DNA from: Candidatus Omnitrophota bacterium
GTDB lineage: Bacteria > Hinthialibacterota > Hinthialibacteria > Hinthialibacterales > Hinthialibacteraceae
DNA: 64,000 nt
Assembly (NCBI GenBank): GCA_013177805.1
Contig: JABLXU010000015.1
Coordinates: 50,233 to 114,232, forward strand
Direction: 5' to 3'
Under the pieces are notes generated by a model. That model searched no databases. It was not told the origin of the DNA and saw only the letters and a program-made list of their open reading frames with translations. This document shows positions 55,324 to 63,820 of the stretch, one piece after another. Made by a program: the position numbers and the translations under genes. The first letter of the stretch is position 1. The number at the start of each line of letters is the position of its first letter.

Positions 55324-56457
55324 ATGAACGACAAACCCTTGCTGCTGATTGTGGACGATGAGGATGACATTCGCGAGAATTTGTGCGAATTCGCCGCGTA
55401 CAAAGGCTTTGAGGTGCTCGAAGCCGCCGATGGAACCGAAGCCCTGCGCATTCTGGATTGCCACACCCCCGATTTGATGATCTCCGATCTCATGATGCCG
55501 GGCATGGGCGGCATGCAACTGCTGCAGACTCTCCTGGAACGCCAATGCGAAGTGCCGGTGGTTATCATGACCGCCTTCGGCACTATGCAGTACGCCATCG
55601 ACGCCATGAAGGCGGGCGCCGCCGACTTTTTGACCAAACCGATCGACCTGGCCTACATGATGAAGGTGGTAGACCGGGTTTTGCAATGCAGCGCCATGCG
55701 GCAGAAAATCAAGGAACAGCAGCGGCAATTGGAAGAAGATCTGTGCCACGCCGCCACCATTCAGCGCTGCTTGTTGCCCGAACCGCTCGAAACAGACTGT
55801 TTCACGTTGCGGTACCGCTATCAGCCTTTGATTCACATCGGAGGCGATTGCCTGACCGTATATCCCTACAACTCCCGCCGCTTGGCCGTGGCCTTGTCCG
55901 ACGTGAGCGGCCACGGCGTCTCGGCGGCCCTGACCGCGAGCCTGATCCATAACCAAATCCAGTTCCGTCTCGCCGAGAATCAGCCCCCCGCCCAGGTCAT
56001 CGATTGGCTGAACCGGTTTATTCTTCAAAACATCAGGCGGGCTAACATGTTTATCACCATGGTGCTGGCCCTCATCGATCTGGATGAAGGAATCCTCACC
56101 GCCTGCAACGCCGGTCATCCGGACTTGCTGATCTGGCACGGCCGCACGAATACCTTGGAATCTATCGCCTCCCATACACCACCCATCGGCATGCTTCCCG
56201 AAATCCTGGGTGCCCGGAATGTCACCACGCTGGAATTGGCTCATGACGACCGGCTGTTGTTCTATTCGGATGGATTCACCGACAGCCATGGCCCTGCCGG
56301 CGACATGCTGGGAATCCAGGGTATGAAGGAATGGGCCGTCCGCCGGCACCACCTGCCTCCCGAGGATTTGATCGATACTCTTTTCGCGGATCTGGCCCAG
56401 TTCCGGGCGCATGAACCGGAAGACGACCTCACGCTCGTGGTCGTGGATATCAAGTAG
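55324..56457 (+). CDS. Response regulator with SpoIIE/RsbU-type PP2C phosphatase output
   Basis: 377 residues. The receiver domain (1-120) has D55 in ISDLMMPGMGG and KPID. A short coiled coil (KIKEQQRQLEEDL) leads to a PPM/SpoIIE phosphatase (about 150-377) with HIGGDCLTVYPY, ALSDVSGHGVSAAL, CNAGHPDLLIW, LFYSDGFTDSHG and the closing EPEDDLTLVVV. In GGDCLTV the second Asp of the usual GGDxxD is a Thr, a position near the metal site. Such enzymes dephosphorylate STAS-domain anti-anti-sigma factors; a STAS gene lies 334 bases downstream. Confidence 0.93.
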   Translation: MNDKPLLLIVDDEDDIRENLCEFAAYKGFEVLEAADGTEALRILDCHTPDLMISDLMMPGMGGMQLLQTLLERQCEVPVVIMTAFGTMQYAIDAMKAGAADFLTKPIDLAYMMKVVDRVLQCSAMRQKIKEQQRQLEEDLCHAATIQRCLLPEPLETDCFTLRYRYQPLIHIGGDCLTVYPYNSRRLAVALSDVSGHGVSAALTASLIHNQIQFRLAENQPPAQVIDWLNRFILQNIRRANMFITMVLALIDLDEGILTACNAGHPDLLIWHGRTNTLESIASHTPPIGMLPEILGARNVTTLELAHDDRLLFYSDGFTDSHGPAGDMLGIQGMKEWAVRRHHLPPEDLIDTLFADLAQFRAHEPEDDLTLVVVDIK

Positions 56458-56621
56458 GTTCTTCCCGCGCATGTATTTTCATCTCTTCCGCTCCGAGTCG
56501 CTTTTGCCCGTTGCGGCCACCGTTCGCTTGGAAAAAGAAAATGCTTACCTTTTTAGGAGACGGTTTCAAACAACCCGGAATTTCTCTCTTGAGGGGATGA
56601 CCTCAGGTGTCGGCATCTCCC

Positions 56622-56645
56622 GGGTGTTTAAAGAAAACACCCTCT
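56622..56645 (+). terminator. Possible terminator after the PP2C gene
   Basis: GGGTGTTT (56622-56629) and AAACACCC (56635-56642) form an 8-bp stem followed by TCTTCC. The T-tract is poor. If functional, it separates the STAS gene from the signalling operon. The rest of 56458-56791 shows no gene. Confidence 0.45.
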
Positions 56646-56791
56646 TCCGCGGCGGAAAAAATGGGATAAAAGAATTTTAGCGCAGCTGATTCCAGTGTTC
56701 GATCGTATAATAGAGAGGAAATTTTTTCACCCGGGATGCCTGCATCGGCTGGAGTTTAACCAATAAACCTTTCAGGCAATAGGATAAGCGC

Positions 56792-57130
56792 ATGAAGATC
56801 ACCGAGAAAAAAGTCGCGAACGTCGTGATTCTTCAACCCGAAGGCCGGGTGGACCTGGCGGCCATCCCGGAATTTTCCGCCCATCTGAACCGGGCTTTGC
56901 GCGATGGTGAAGGCAAAGTGCTGCTGGATCTCTCCAAAACCCTCTATATGAGCAGCTCCTGCCTCCGGTCGCTCCTGGAAGCCCAGAAAGCCTCCATGGC
57001 CGAAGGGAAAACTTTGGTTCTCTGTTCTCCCAACGAAAAACTGGCGGAACTCTTCAAAGTGGTTCATCTCAATAAAAGTTTCAAAATCTACAAAAACGAC
57101 TTCGAAGCCCTCGACCAACTGATTCCCTAG
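56792..57130 (+). CDS. STAS-domain anti-anti-sigma factor (SpoIIAA/RsbV-like)
   Basis: 112 residues, a single STAS domain: VVILQPEGRVDLAAIPEFSA, KVLLDLSKTLYMSSSCLRSLL. The phosphorylatable Ser is probably S55; the usual DSSG loop is SSSC, so the Asp and Gly around it are replaced. In partner switching the unphosphorylated form binds an anti-sigma kinase and frees a sigma factor. Its likely phosphatase is the upstream PP2C protein. No RsbW-type kinase gene is in the window. Confidence 0.9.
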   Translation: MKITEKKVANVVILQPEGRVDLAAIPEFSAHLNRALRDGEGKVLLDLSKTLYMSSSCLRSLLEAQKASMAEGKTLVLCSPNEKLAELFKVVHLNKSFKIYKNDFEALDQLIP

Positions 57131-57279
57131 AAATTATAATCCATTCAGTATCTTCAATTTTCTCCCATTCCCATTCCAACGGCCAACTTCTCTTCTCAAC
57201 ACCTTGGGAATTCAGGAGAACCAGATATACTATTTTTCTGTTTTGTCCAGAAGATGAATTCCGGTAAAGGAGTGAGACC

Positions 57280-57462
57280 ATGTCGCGAATGTGCGAAATT
57301 TGCGGAAAAGGCCCGGCGGTCGGGAATAACGTGAGTCACGCCAACAACAAGACCAAGCGGCGCTTCATGCCCAATCTCCAGCGGGTGACCTTGTTGAAGG
57401 ATGGCCGCCGCCGCCGCTTGGTGGCATGCACGCGTTGTATCCGCACCGGGCATTACCTGTAA
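57280..57462 (+). CDS. rpmB: 50S ribosomal protein L28
   Basis: 60 residues. The N-terminal [20 protein letters not shown] and C-terminal [11 protein letters not shown] give four Cys (5, 8, 50, 53), the zinc-binding form of L28. The protein has the normal Arg/Lys-rich rRNA-binding middle ([12 protein letters not shown]). AAAGGAG lies upstream. It is monocistronic with its own terminator. Confidence 0.97.
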   Translation: MSRMCEICGKGPAVGNNVSHANNKTKRRFMPNLQRVTLLKDGRRRRLVACTRCIRTGHYL

Positions 57463-57469
57463 AAAAATC

Positions 57470-57513
57470 ACCGCCCTGCCTCGCAGGCCAGGATTCCTGG
57501 CGGTTTGTTTTTT
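57470..57513 (+). terminator. Terminator of rpmB
   Basis: ACCGCC (57470-57475) pairs with GGCGGT (57499-57504); the interior folds into GCCT/AGGC and CCAGG/CCTGG hairpins. A run TTGTTTTTT follows. Confidence 0.8.
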
Positions 57514-57621
57514 CCCCCTTTTCAGCATTATGGAAATAAAATATTTCTCTCAACAATAATTTATATAGTGTTCTTTAATTTTTAGTAATCTTTCCTAATT
57601 CAACAGATATGCCTTGAAAAG

Positions 57622-57655
57622 AGACCCTGCGGTTTGAGCGGGGTCTTTGCTTTTG
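57622..57655 (+). terminator. Second terminator downstream, candidate small RNA end
   Basis: AGACCC (57622-57627) and GGGTCT (57641-57646) with a following TTTGCTTTTGC make a terminator-like hairpin about 110 bases after the rpmB terminator. No ORF lies between them. The intervening A+T-rich sequence 57514-57621 could supply a promoter and a short RNA, or the hairpin may catch read-through. Nothing else was seen in 57656-57771. Confidence 0.5.
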
Positions 57656-57771
57656 CTGTCCAATCCGCCGTCCAATCCTCATCTGTACATTTACCTCGAA
57701 AAACAGTAGATTTTCCCGTATTCGGGTAAAAAAAATCGCTGGACATTCAAAAGACAGGATATTCTCGAAAA

Positions 57772-59289
57772 ATGAGGGAGACATTCGCGTACGATCTGGT
57801 CTCGTTTTTACGGGTGTTGTACCGGCGGCGGCGGTTCATTCTTTATGGCACCTTGGGAATGATGGTGCTGGCGGCCATCGCCTCGCTGGTCTGGCCCCAA
57901 ACCTGGCGGGCCCATGCCCGGATCTATGTATCCACGCCGAAATTCAAACAAACTTTGCGGCTGGTCCCAGAGCCGTTTGATGTCCTGACGTACGAGGCGA
58001 TCATGCGCTCGGACCGCTTGTACCAGCAGATCATCGAACGGTTGCGCTGGTACCGGGAGGCCACGCGTCGGCTATACGGCGACCAGGCCTATGGGGATCG
58101 GATCCGCGCCCACCTGGGCCCGAAAGCGGAGGGCATGACCCCGTTTCAGTTGATGCAAAATACCAACCAAACGATTCTGGCCGAATTTTTAGCGCCCGAA
58201 AACGAACGGAATAATCCGGAATGGATCAACCGGATCAACGGATTGGGGAATCTGAGCGCGGAAGAACTGGAATTGGTATACAACATGACCGAAGCGAAGC
58301 TCAACAAAATGAGCGTATTTGAGTTGCGGAAAGTCTTGCTCACCAGCGTGGCCAAGGTCCGGGAAACCAACATGGAGGTCGAATATTCCCGCGTGATTCA
58401 AGTCTCGGGCGAATCCGATACCGCCACCGGCGCGCGGCTCATCACCAACATCTGGCTGGATGTGTTCGTGGAACGGGCGGAAGAGACCGTGAAGGGTAAC
58501 ATTCAACGCTATATTCAACTGGCGAAAAACCGGTCCGAAACCCTCGAGCAAGAATTAAAGCAAGCCGAAATCCAACTGGCCGCCTTAAAAAACGAGGCGC
58601 AACTCGAGAATTTGCGGGCGGAGATGGCGTCCCGCCTTGTGCATCTCACCGGCCTGAGTCCCAGCCGCCGGCTGGCGGAACAAGTGGAGGAATCATTCGA
58701 TCTGGAAAATGAAAACGAGCCTTTCATGAAGGAACGCCGGCAACAAACCGATACGTTGTCGTTCGCGTTGACTCCTCTATACGGCGAAGCGTTGCTCCCC
58801 GTCAAAATGGAATTGGAGAGAGATCTGGCGGTGGCCAAACAACAGGCGGAAGCGGCGGCCTCACCCGAAGAAAAAGAGCAATATCGAAGCCAGATCGCCG
58901 GCATGGAGGCGCAGTGGAAAGCCGTTACCGGGCAAATCGCCGTGGTGACCGGCGAAATCACCCGCCTCCTGCAACAAATCCGGGCTTTCGAAACCGATAT
59001 CGCCGCGCTGGAACGGGTGGTCAATGGCATCCGGAGCAACCTGTCGGCCATGCGTCCGCTTCTGGATGAAGCCTCGCTTCTGGAAAGTCAAGCACACGAT
59101 CTCCGGTACGCGGATGTCAGCGTGGACCGGGCTATCAAACCTGACAAGCGCGTGTTTCCCAAGCGTTCGCTCATGACCTTGCTGGGATTGGGGCTGGGCT
59201 TCTTCCTTTTCTGCGGCTTGGCTTTTTTCCTGGATATCTGGAATGAAGTAACCCGTCAGCCGGACACCCTTGCCCACAGGACTTCCTGA
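57772..59289 (+). CDS. Wzz/polysaccharide co-polymerase-like membrane protein
   Basis: 505 residues. Two membrane helices (about 21-41 and 464-487) flank a long periplasmic region. The N-terminal domain (SFLRVLYRRRRFILYGTLGM, ARIYVSTPKFKQTLRL) is Wzz-like. Coiled coil fills about 230-450 (RYIQLAKNRSETLEQELKQA, ERDLAVAKQQAEAAASPEEK). PDKRVFPKRSL precedes the last helix, as in chain-length determinants. It would set polysaccharide chain length or link export steps. There is no tyrosine-kinase domain and no polysaccharide cluster around it. The ribosome site is unclear: AGGGAG lies after the ATG as codons 2-3. Confidence 0.83.
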   Translation: MRETFAYDLVSFLRVLYRRRRFILYGTLGMMVLAAIASLVWPQTWRAHARIYVSTPKFKQTLRLVPEPFDVLTYEAIMRSDRLYQQIIERLRWYREATRRLYGDQAYGDRIRAHLGPKAEGMTPFQLMQNTNQTILAEFLAPENERNNPEWINRINGLGNLSAEELELVYNMTEAKLNKMSVFELRKVLLTSVAKVRETNMEVEYSRVIQVSGESDTATGARLITNIWLDVFVERAEETVKGNIQRYIQLAKNRSETLEQELKQAEIQLAALKNEAQLENLRAEMASRLVHLTGLSPSRRLAEQVEESFDLENENEPFMKERRQQTDTLSFALTPLYGEALLPVKMELERDLAVAKQQAEAAASPEEKEQYRSQIAGMEAQWKAVTGQIAVVTGEITRLLQQIRAFETDIAALERVVNGIRSNLSAMRPLLDEASLLESQAHDLRYADVSVDRAIKPDKRVFPKRSLMTLLGLGLGFFLFCGLAFFLDIWNEVTRQPDTLAHRTS

Positions 59290-59417
59290 TGGATTCCCCT
59301 TGGCGTAGGATTGATTCCACGGTCCCTCCTTTATCCAGAAACTTTTCTCTCCCATGAACCTTGCGGAAGAGAAGCAGGGCGTGAAGGATCTCCTTGGCAA
59401 TCCCTGCGGATCGCTGC

Positions 59418-60473
59418 CTACAGGGGCAGGGAGCGCAAGTCCAATCCCATATAGTGGCTGATTTTATGGCGGAGAGACCAAATCACCTGGTCCATCAGAT
59501 CCAGAATCCGATGCCCTAGGCGGATTTCCGCCGCGGTAAGTTTTTGTGTTTGCAGTTGAGTGAGCAGATAGGCCAAGAGGTGGTCACAATCCAGATAGAC
59601 CGCAACCGCTTCGGAGGGAATATCGCTGAGTTGGCATCGGTACCGCTCCAGCCAACGGAGAAAGACGAGATTGGTGCGGTGCATGGCGAAGCAATGATCC
59701 GTAAGGGATGACAGGTCGTTGGCAACATGCCTTCCGGATTCTTGTGGACGGGAGCGGCCCGGGGGATAAACCTTGAGGTACGGCTCCAAAGAAATCACGT
59801 TCCGCTTGCCGCAAACGGGAAACAGGCGGGCATGCAGTGTATTCAGGAGATCCTGCAGCGAAATGTGGGTGTGCGCGGCGGTCAGGGATTTCCAGAACAG
59901 ATCGTCTTGCAGATTGTCCCGGAGGGCTGCGATCATGTCGATGAATCCGTTGCGGGAACTTTCCTGGGGCGAGGCCGTGAAAGCGCCATGCGGCGGATTG
60001 TTTTGAAATTCTTTCAACCGGTGAAGAAAATACAGTTTGTCGGCACATACCTGCTTAATCCGGTGGCACGATTCATACGGAAGAATCCCGCTATACGCCA
60101 GATAACCCGCCAGATGCTTGATGGATGTGAGAAGAGACAAAATCCCGGTTTGTGTGGGGAAATGGGTTTTTTGGAAATACCAGATACCTAAAAAATCCCA
60201 AATCCTCTCCGGTTTGAGACCCGGGAGGCCTTCCAGAAAATAGTAGGCATGATACTCGATCAACAAGAGCCGGGCGTTCGCGGTATGCTTGGCCGCCGTG
60301 GACGGTTTTAAGCCCCGGTGCTGGAGATAATTAGAAAATCCCTCGATGATTTTCTCAAGAGATTGAATCAGCGCGGCCTGCGCCTGTTTCAGAATGGCGG
60401 ATGTACGAACCGCGCAGTAACCGTTCCAGGTTTCGTACTGCTGATTTTCTTGGTAATTGGTTTTTTTTCCCAT
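59418..60473 (-). CDS. Helical protein of unknown function, N-terminus like a recombinase core-binding domain
   Basis: 351 residues, all-helical by composition. Residues about 42-135 (FSNYLQHRGLKPSTAAKHT, ARLLLIEYHAYYFLEGLPG, LLTSIKHLAGYLAYSGIL) look like the SAM-like core-binding domain of tyrosine recombinases. The C-terminal half lacks the R-H-R-H-Y catalytic pattern and instead has LTDHCFAMHRTNLVFLRWLERYR. So it may be a DNA-binding derivative, or the likeness may be chance. The ribosome site before the ATG at 60473 is poor. It is convergent with the Wzz-like gene. Confidence 0.6.
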   Translation of the reverse strand: MGKKTNYQENQQYETWNGYCAVRTSAILKQAQAALIQSLEKIIEGFSNYLQHRGLKPSTAAKHTANARLLLIEYHAYYFLEGLPGLKPERIWDFLGIWYFQKTHFPTQTGILSLLTSIKHLAGYLAYSGILPYESCHRIKQVCADKLYFLHRLKEFQNNPPHGAFTASPQESSRNGFIDMIAALRDNLQDDLFWKSLTAAHTHISLQDLLNTLHARLFPVCGKRNVISLEPYLKVYPPGRSRPQESGRHVANDLSSLTDHCFAMHRTNLVFLRWLERYRCQLSDIPSEAVAVYLDCDHLLAYLLTQLQTQKLTAAEIRLGHRILDLMDQVIWSLRHKISHYMGLDLRSLPL

Positions 60474-60599
60474 CGGACAACACGCAACGCATTGGATACA
60501 GTATTAAGGATAGATTGGCTCCCAGCCTTGCATGAATCACTATGCCATCGCACCAGTTTCCATTAGGGCCATTCTAACAAAAAAATGGAGCCTCTAGGA

Positions 60600-61898
60600 A
60601 TGAAGCTAACCTCTTTCCTGCTGATTTTTTTATTGGGGGGGCATTCGATTCACGGCGCGGCCGCCGGAAACCGCCAGGGAATCCTCCCCGTGGATGAACG
60701 CTGGAGCCTGGCGGATTCCCCCATGCTGATCGAAGACCATCTCCTCATTCCGGAAGGCGTCACCGTGATCGTGGAGCCGGGCGTGGAGATTCGGGTGAAT
60801 CCCCGCGCGGTAATCACCGTGCAAGGGCGGTTCATTGCGGTGGGGAGCAGCCGGCAGCCGGTCCGGATTCATGCCCATCAATCCGGGCGCTGGGGGGCGG
60901 TTTCCTATGAGTCGCGCGGCTCCGGCTGGTTGGAACATTGTGTGCTGGACCGGGGTTCGTACGGGGCCGGTGACCGGATCGGGGTGGTGAACGCGTACCA
61001 ATGCGTGGCGCCGGTGGTGATCGACAGTTGCACCTTCACGAACTGGCCCGAGGAGTTCAACGCCAAAGCCGTCCAGGGATTCCATTCCACCAGCCTGGTG
61101 GTGCGGAATTGTTATTTCGGCCCGGGGGCCAACGAAGCGGTGCATGGGGTGAACTGCCCGGCACTGGTGGAATTCAACACGTTCGACCGGCGGTATGACT
61201 ACCGCGACGCGGTGGACATCGGGTATACCCAAAATCCAGGCCCGGTGATCCGCTATAACGTGTTCTGGGGCAGCGACGATGACGCCATCGATCTGGACCG
61301 CTGCGACGCCTGGGTGGAAGGCAATTGGGTGATCGACTGCCGGCGCGGGAACAACGACCCGATCGGTATCTCGGGAGACAATCTCTCGCGGCCGGTCATC
61401 GTGAACAACGTCATCGTCGGCTGTGAGAGCGGCATTGGATTCAAGAACGGCGCGGACATCACGGTCATCAACAACACGATCATCGGCTGCGGCCGCGGCA
61501 TTTGGCTCCATCAGAATCCCACACACGCCACGGTGATCAACACCTTGATCTGGGGTGGAGAAGATCAGGAATCCATCCGCCTGGAACCCGGCTCGACGAT
61601 CGACGTGCGGTATTCTCTGATCCAGGGCGATCCGGTCTACCCCGGCGAAGGAAACCTGAACGGGGATCCCCGGTTCGCCGATCCCCTGGCCGGGGATTAC
61701 CGGCTTTCGGCGGATTCTCCGGCCATCGACGCGGGCTGGGGAGGGCCGGAAATACCGGAAGTGGATTATTTGCGCCAGCCCCGGTTCGACGCGCCCGGTG
61801 TAGCGAATACAGGGAAGGGAACGCCAAACTGGGTGGATATCGGCGCGTTTGAATTCCAACCGGCGCCCTCGGCGGTTCCCGATTGGCTTACGCAATGA
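60600..61898 (+). CDS. Secreted right-handed parallel beta-helix protein
   Basis: 432 residues from the ATG at 60600, with GGAG ten bases upstream. A signal peptide (about 1-22) is followed by WSLADSPMLIEDHLLIPEGV and VIVEPGVEIRVNP, the usual cap of right-handed helix proteins. Helical turns carry stacked Asn/Cys: VVIDSCTFTNW, LVVRNCYFGPG, PVIRYNVFWGSDDDAIDLD, PVIVNNVIVGC and ITVINNTIIGCGRGIWL. The D-D-D-x-I-D acids (about 224-229) are where some polysaccharide lyases and hydrolases keep their catalytic residues. The end overlaps the ribokinase gene tail by 11 bases on the opposite strand. Confidence 0.87.
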   Translation: MKLTSFLLIFLLGGHSIHGAAAGNRQGILPVDERWSLADSPMLIEDHLLIPEGVTVIVEPGVEIRVNPRAVITVQGRFIAVGSSRQPVRIHAHQSGRWGAVSYESRGSGWLEHCVLDRGSYGAGDRIGVVNAYQCVAPVVIDSCTFTNWPEEFNAKAVQGFHSTSLVVRNCYFGPGANEAVHGVNCPALVEFNTFDRRYDYRDAVDIGYTQNPGPVIRYNVFWGSDDDAIDLDRCDAWVEGNWVIDCRRGNNDPIGISGDNLSRPVIVNNVIVGCESGIGFKNGADITVINNTIIGCGRGIWLHQNPTHATVINTLIWGGEDQESIRLEPGSTIDVRYSLIQGDPVYPGEGNLNGDPRFADPLAGDYRLSADSPAIDAGWGGPEIPEVDYLRQPRFDAPGVANTGKGTPNWVDIGAFEFQPAPSAVPDWLTQ

Positions 61899-62814
61899 AA
61901 TCTTCGTCCGGGAAGGGGAATTTGTTGATTTCGGTGCGGGTAGGGAGGGAAGGTTGCGCCCCCATCTTGGTGACGGAAAGGGCGGCGGCTTGCTGACCGT
62001 ACCGGATGGCCTCCTCGGTTTTGTATTCCTCGGCCAGGGCCACCGCGTAGCCTCCCGCGAAGGCATCCCCCGCGGCTGTAGAATCCACTGCGTTGACCCG
62101 GTAGGCTGGATAGGAGAAGGTGCCCAACTGGCAAGCGAGGGCCACGCCATCAGCGCCGGCCTTCACGATGGCATGGCGTACCCCGCGTTGGAACAAGGCT
62201 TCGGCCATGGCGGAAGGCTCGCCGGGCGCGCCGAGCAACGCGGCCGCCTCGTGCTCATTGGGCAGGAGGGAATGCAACTGAGAATAGATCTCAGGTGGCA
62301 ATCCGTCCGGGGGCGCGGGTGCGGGATCGAGAATGACGCAGGCTTGTTTCTCCCAACCGATCTCCGCTGCCCGCAACACGGTTTCCATGGGGATCTCCAG
62401 CTGGAGCAGAATGACATCCCCCGGCTTCAAGAGATTGGCGAGGATCTCCACATCATGGGGCTGGAGGTTGGAATTGACGCCCGGTGCCACGGCGATGGCG
62501 TTTTCCCCTTTTTTCCCCACCATGATCAAGGCCACCCCCGAAGGGCCGCTGGCATCGATGATCAGGCGGCGGGTGTCGATGCCTTCTTTCCGGTAGGTTT
62601 CAAGCGCCGCGCGGCCAAAATCATCGTCGCCAACCCGGCCGATGAAGACCACCCGTCCGCCCAGGCGCGCGGCGGCCACCGCCTGGTTGGCCCCTTTGCC
62701 GCCTGGCACGCACAAGAATTCACCGCCCAGGACGGTCTCTCCAGGGGCGGGGATGCGGTCACATTTCACGACCATGTCGGTATTGGAACTGCCCACAACG
62801 TAGATGGTGTTCAT
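61888..62814 (-). CDS. rbsK: Ribokinase
   Basis: 308 residues, PfkB family. It phosphorylates ribose at O5. The N-terminal signature is VVGSSNTDMVVKCDRIPAPGE, followed by GGKGANQAVAAARLG (38-52). The C-terminal signature DSTAAGDAFAGG contains the catalytic Asp; the usual GAGD reads AAGD. It is placed behind the ribose-type binding protein gene (28-base gap) and ABC permease, so a ribose or related sugar import-and-phosphorylation operon is likely. Confidence 0.92.
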   Translation of the reverse strand: MNTIYVVGSSNTDMVVKCDRIPAPGETVLGGEFLCVPGGKGANQAVAAARLGGRVVFIGRVGDDDFGRAALETYRKEGIDTRRLIIDASGPSGVALIMVGKKGENAIAVAPGVNSNLQPHDVEILANLLKPGDVILLQLEIPMETVLRAAEIGWEKQACVILDPAPAPPDGLPPEIYSQLHSLLPNEHEAAALLGAPGEPSAMAEALFQRGVRHAIVKAGADGVALACQLGTFSYPAYRVNAVDSTAAGDAFAGGYAVALAEEYKTEEAIRYGQQAAALSVTKMGAQPSLPTRTEINKFPFPDEDFIA

Positions 62815-62842
62815 GCCCGCGTCCTTCTTTCTGAGCCGGGAG

Positions 62843-63796
62843 TTATTTCTTCCGCAGGCTCAAGTAGCGATAATCGATGACATCCAGCGGAGTGTCGATT
62901 TGGTCCGGCACTGCCTTCCCGTCCAGGTGATCCTTGGCGGCGCGCACGCCGTATGCCCCCATCAATTCGGGATGCTGCTCGATGGTGGAAATAATTTTGC
63001 CCTCCAGGATGGCTTCCTGCACGGCCTGGAGGTTGTCGTACGAGGTGATGGCGATCTGTCCGCTCCGGCCGGCGGCCTGGATGGCCTGCAGGGCCCCGAG
63101 GGCCATGTTGTCGTTGGCCGCGAAAAGCCCGCGGATGTTGGGATGGGCGGTCAGCATGTTGGTGAAGGCGCGGTAGGCCTTTTCGGTTTCCCACTCCGCG
63201 GTCTGCGAGGCCACGATGCGGATATGCGGTTCGGCCTCCAAAACCCGGCGCGCCCCTTGCTTGCGCAATTCGGCGTTGATGACTCCGGGAATGCCTTCTA
63301 GAATGGCCACTTCGCCCACGCCTCCCATCGCCGCGACCAGGTCATGCGCCGCCAAGGAGGCGCCCAGGGCGTTGTCCGAACCGACAAAGGGGCATGTCAA
63401 CCCGATTTGTTTCTTGACTGGTTCGTCGAGGGGATTGTCGATATTTACCACATAGATGCCCTGCTGCTGGGCCTGGAATAGGATCGGGACCAGGCCGGAA
63501 GAACTGGCGGGAGCAATGACGAGGGCGTCCACGCGTTGGGTGATGAAATTTTGGACGATGTTGATTTGCTGCGTAACGTCGGTTTCTTTATTTGTTCCTT
63601 GAACCAGCAAGGTGACTCCCAGTTTCTGGGCTTCTTCTTCCGCCCCCACCTGCATGGTGTGGAAAAAGGGATTGGAAAGGGCTTTCATCACCAGGGCGAT
63701 TTTGTAAGGTTGCGCCGGGGCGGCCGGAGCCAACGAAGCGCCCGCCAGGGAACCGGCCACTGCGCCAAACGTTTTCAACGCCTCTCTGCGTTTCAT
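62843..63796 (-). CDS. rbsB: Ribose-type ABC transporter substrate-binding protein
   Basis: 317 residues with an export signal (MKRREALKTFGAVAGSLAGA; only KRR, so Sec or Tat is open). The periplasmic-binding-protein family 1 fold shows IALVMKALSNPFFHTMQVGA, VDALVIAPASSSGLVPIL, VGSDNALGASLAAHDL, FAANDNMALGALQAIQAAG and AITSYDN. It captures ribose or a similar sugar for the RbsC/RbsA transporter. It lies between the permease gene (partly outside the window) and rbsK on one strand. Confidence 0.9.
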   Translation of the reverse strand: MKRREALKTFGAVAGSLAGASLAPAAPAQPYKIALVMKALSNPFFHTMQVGAEEEAQKLGVTLLVQGTNKETDVTQQINIVQNFITQRVDALVIAPASSSGLVPILFQAQQQGIYVVNIDNPLDEPVKKQIGLTCPFVGSDNALGASLAAHDLVAAMGGVGEVAILEGIPGVINAELRKQGARRVLEAEPHIRIVASQTAEWETEKAYRAFTNMLTAHPNIRGLFAANDNMALGALQAIQAAGRSGQIAITSYDNLQAVQEAILEGKIISTIEQHPELMGAYGVRAAKDHLDGKAVPDQIDTPLDVIDYRYLSLRKK

Positions 63797-63820
63797 GGCA
63801 ATTCTCCCATCATGGACCGC

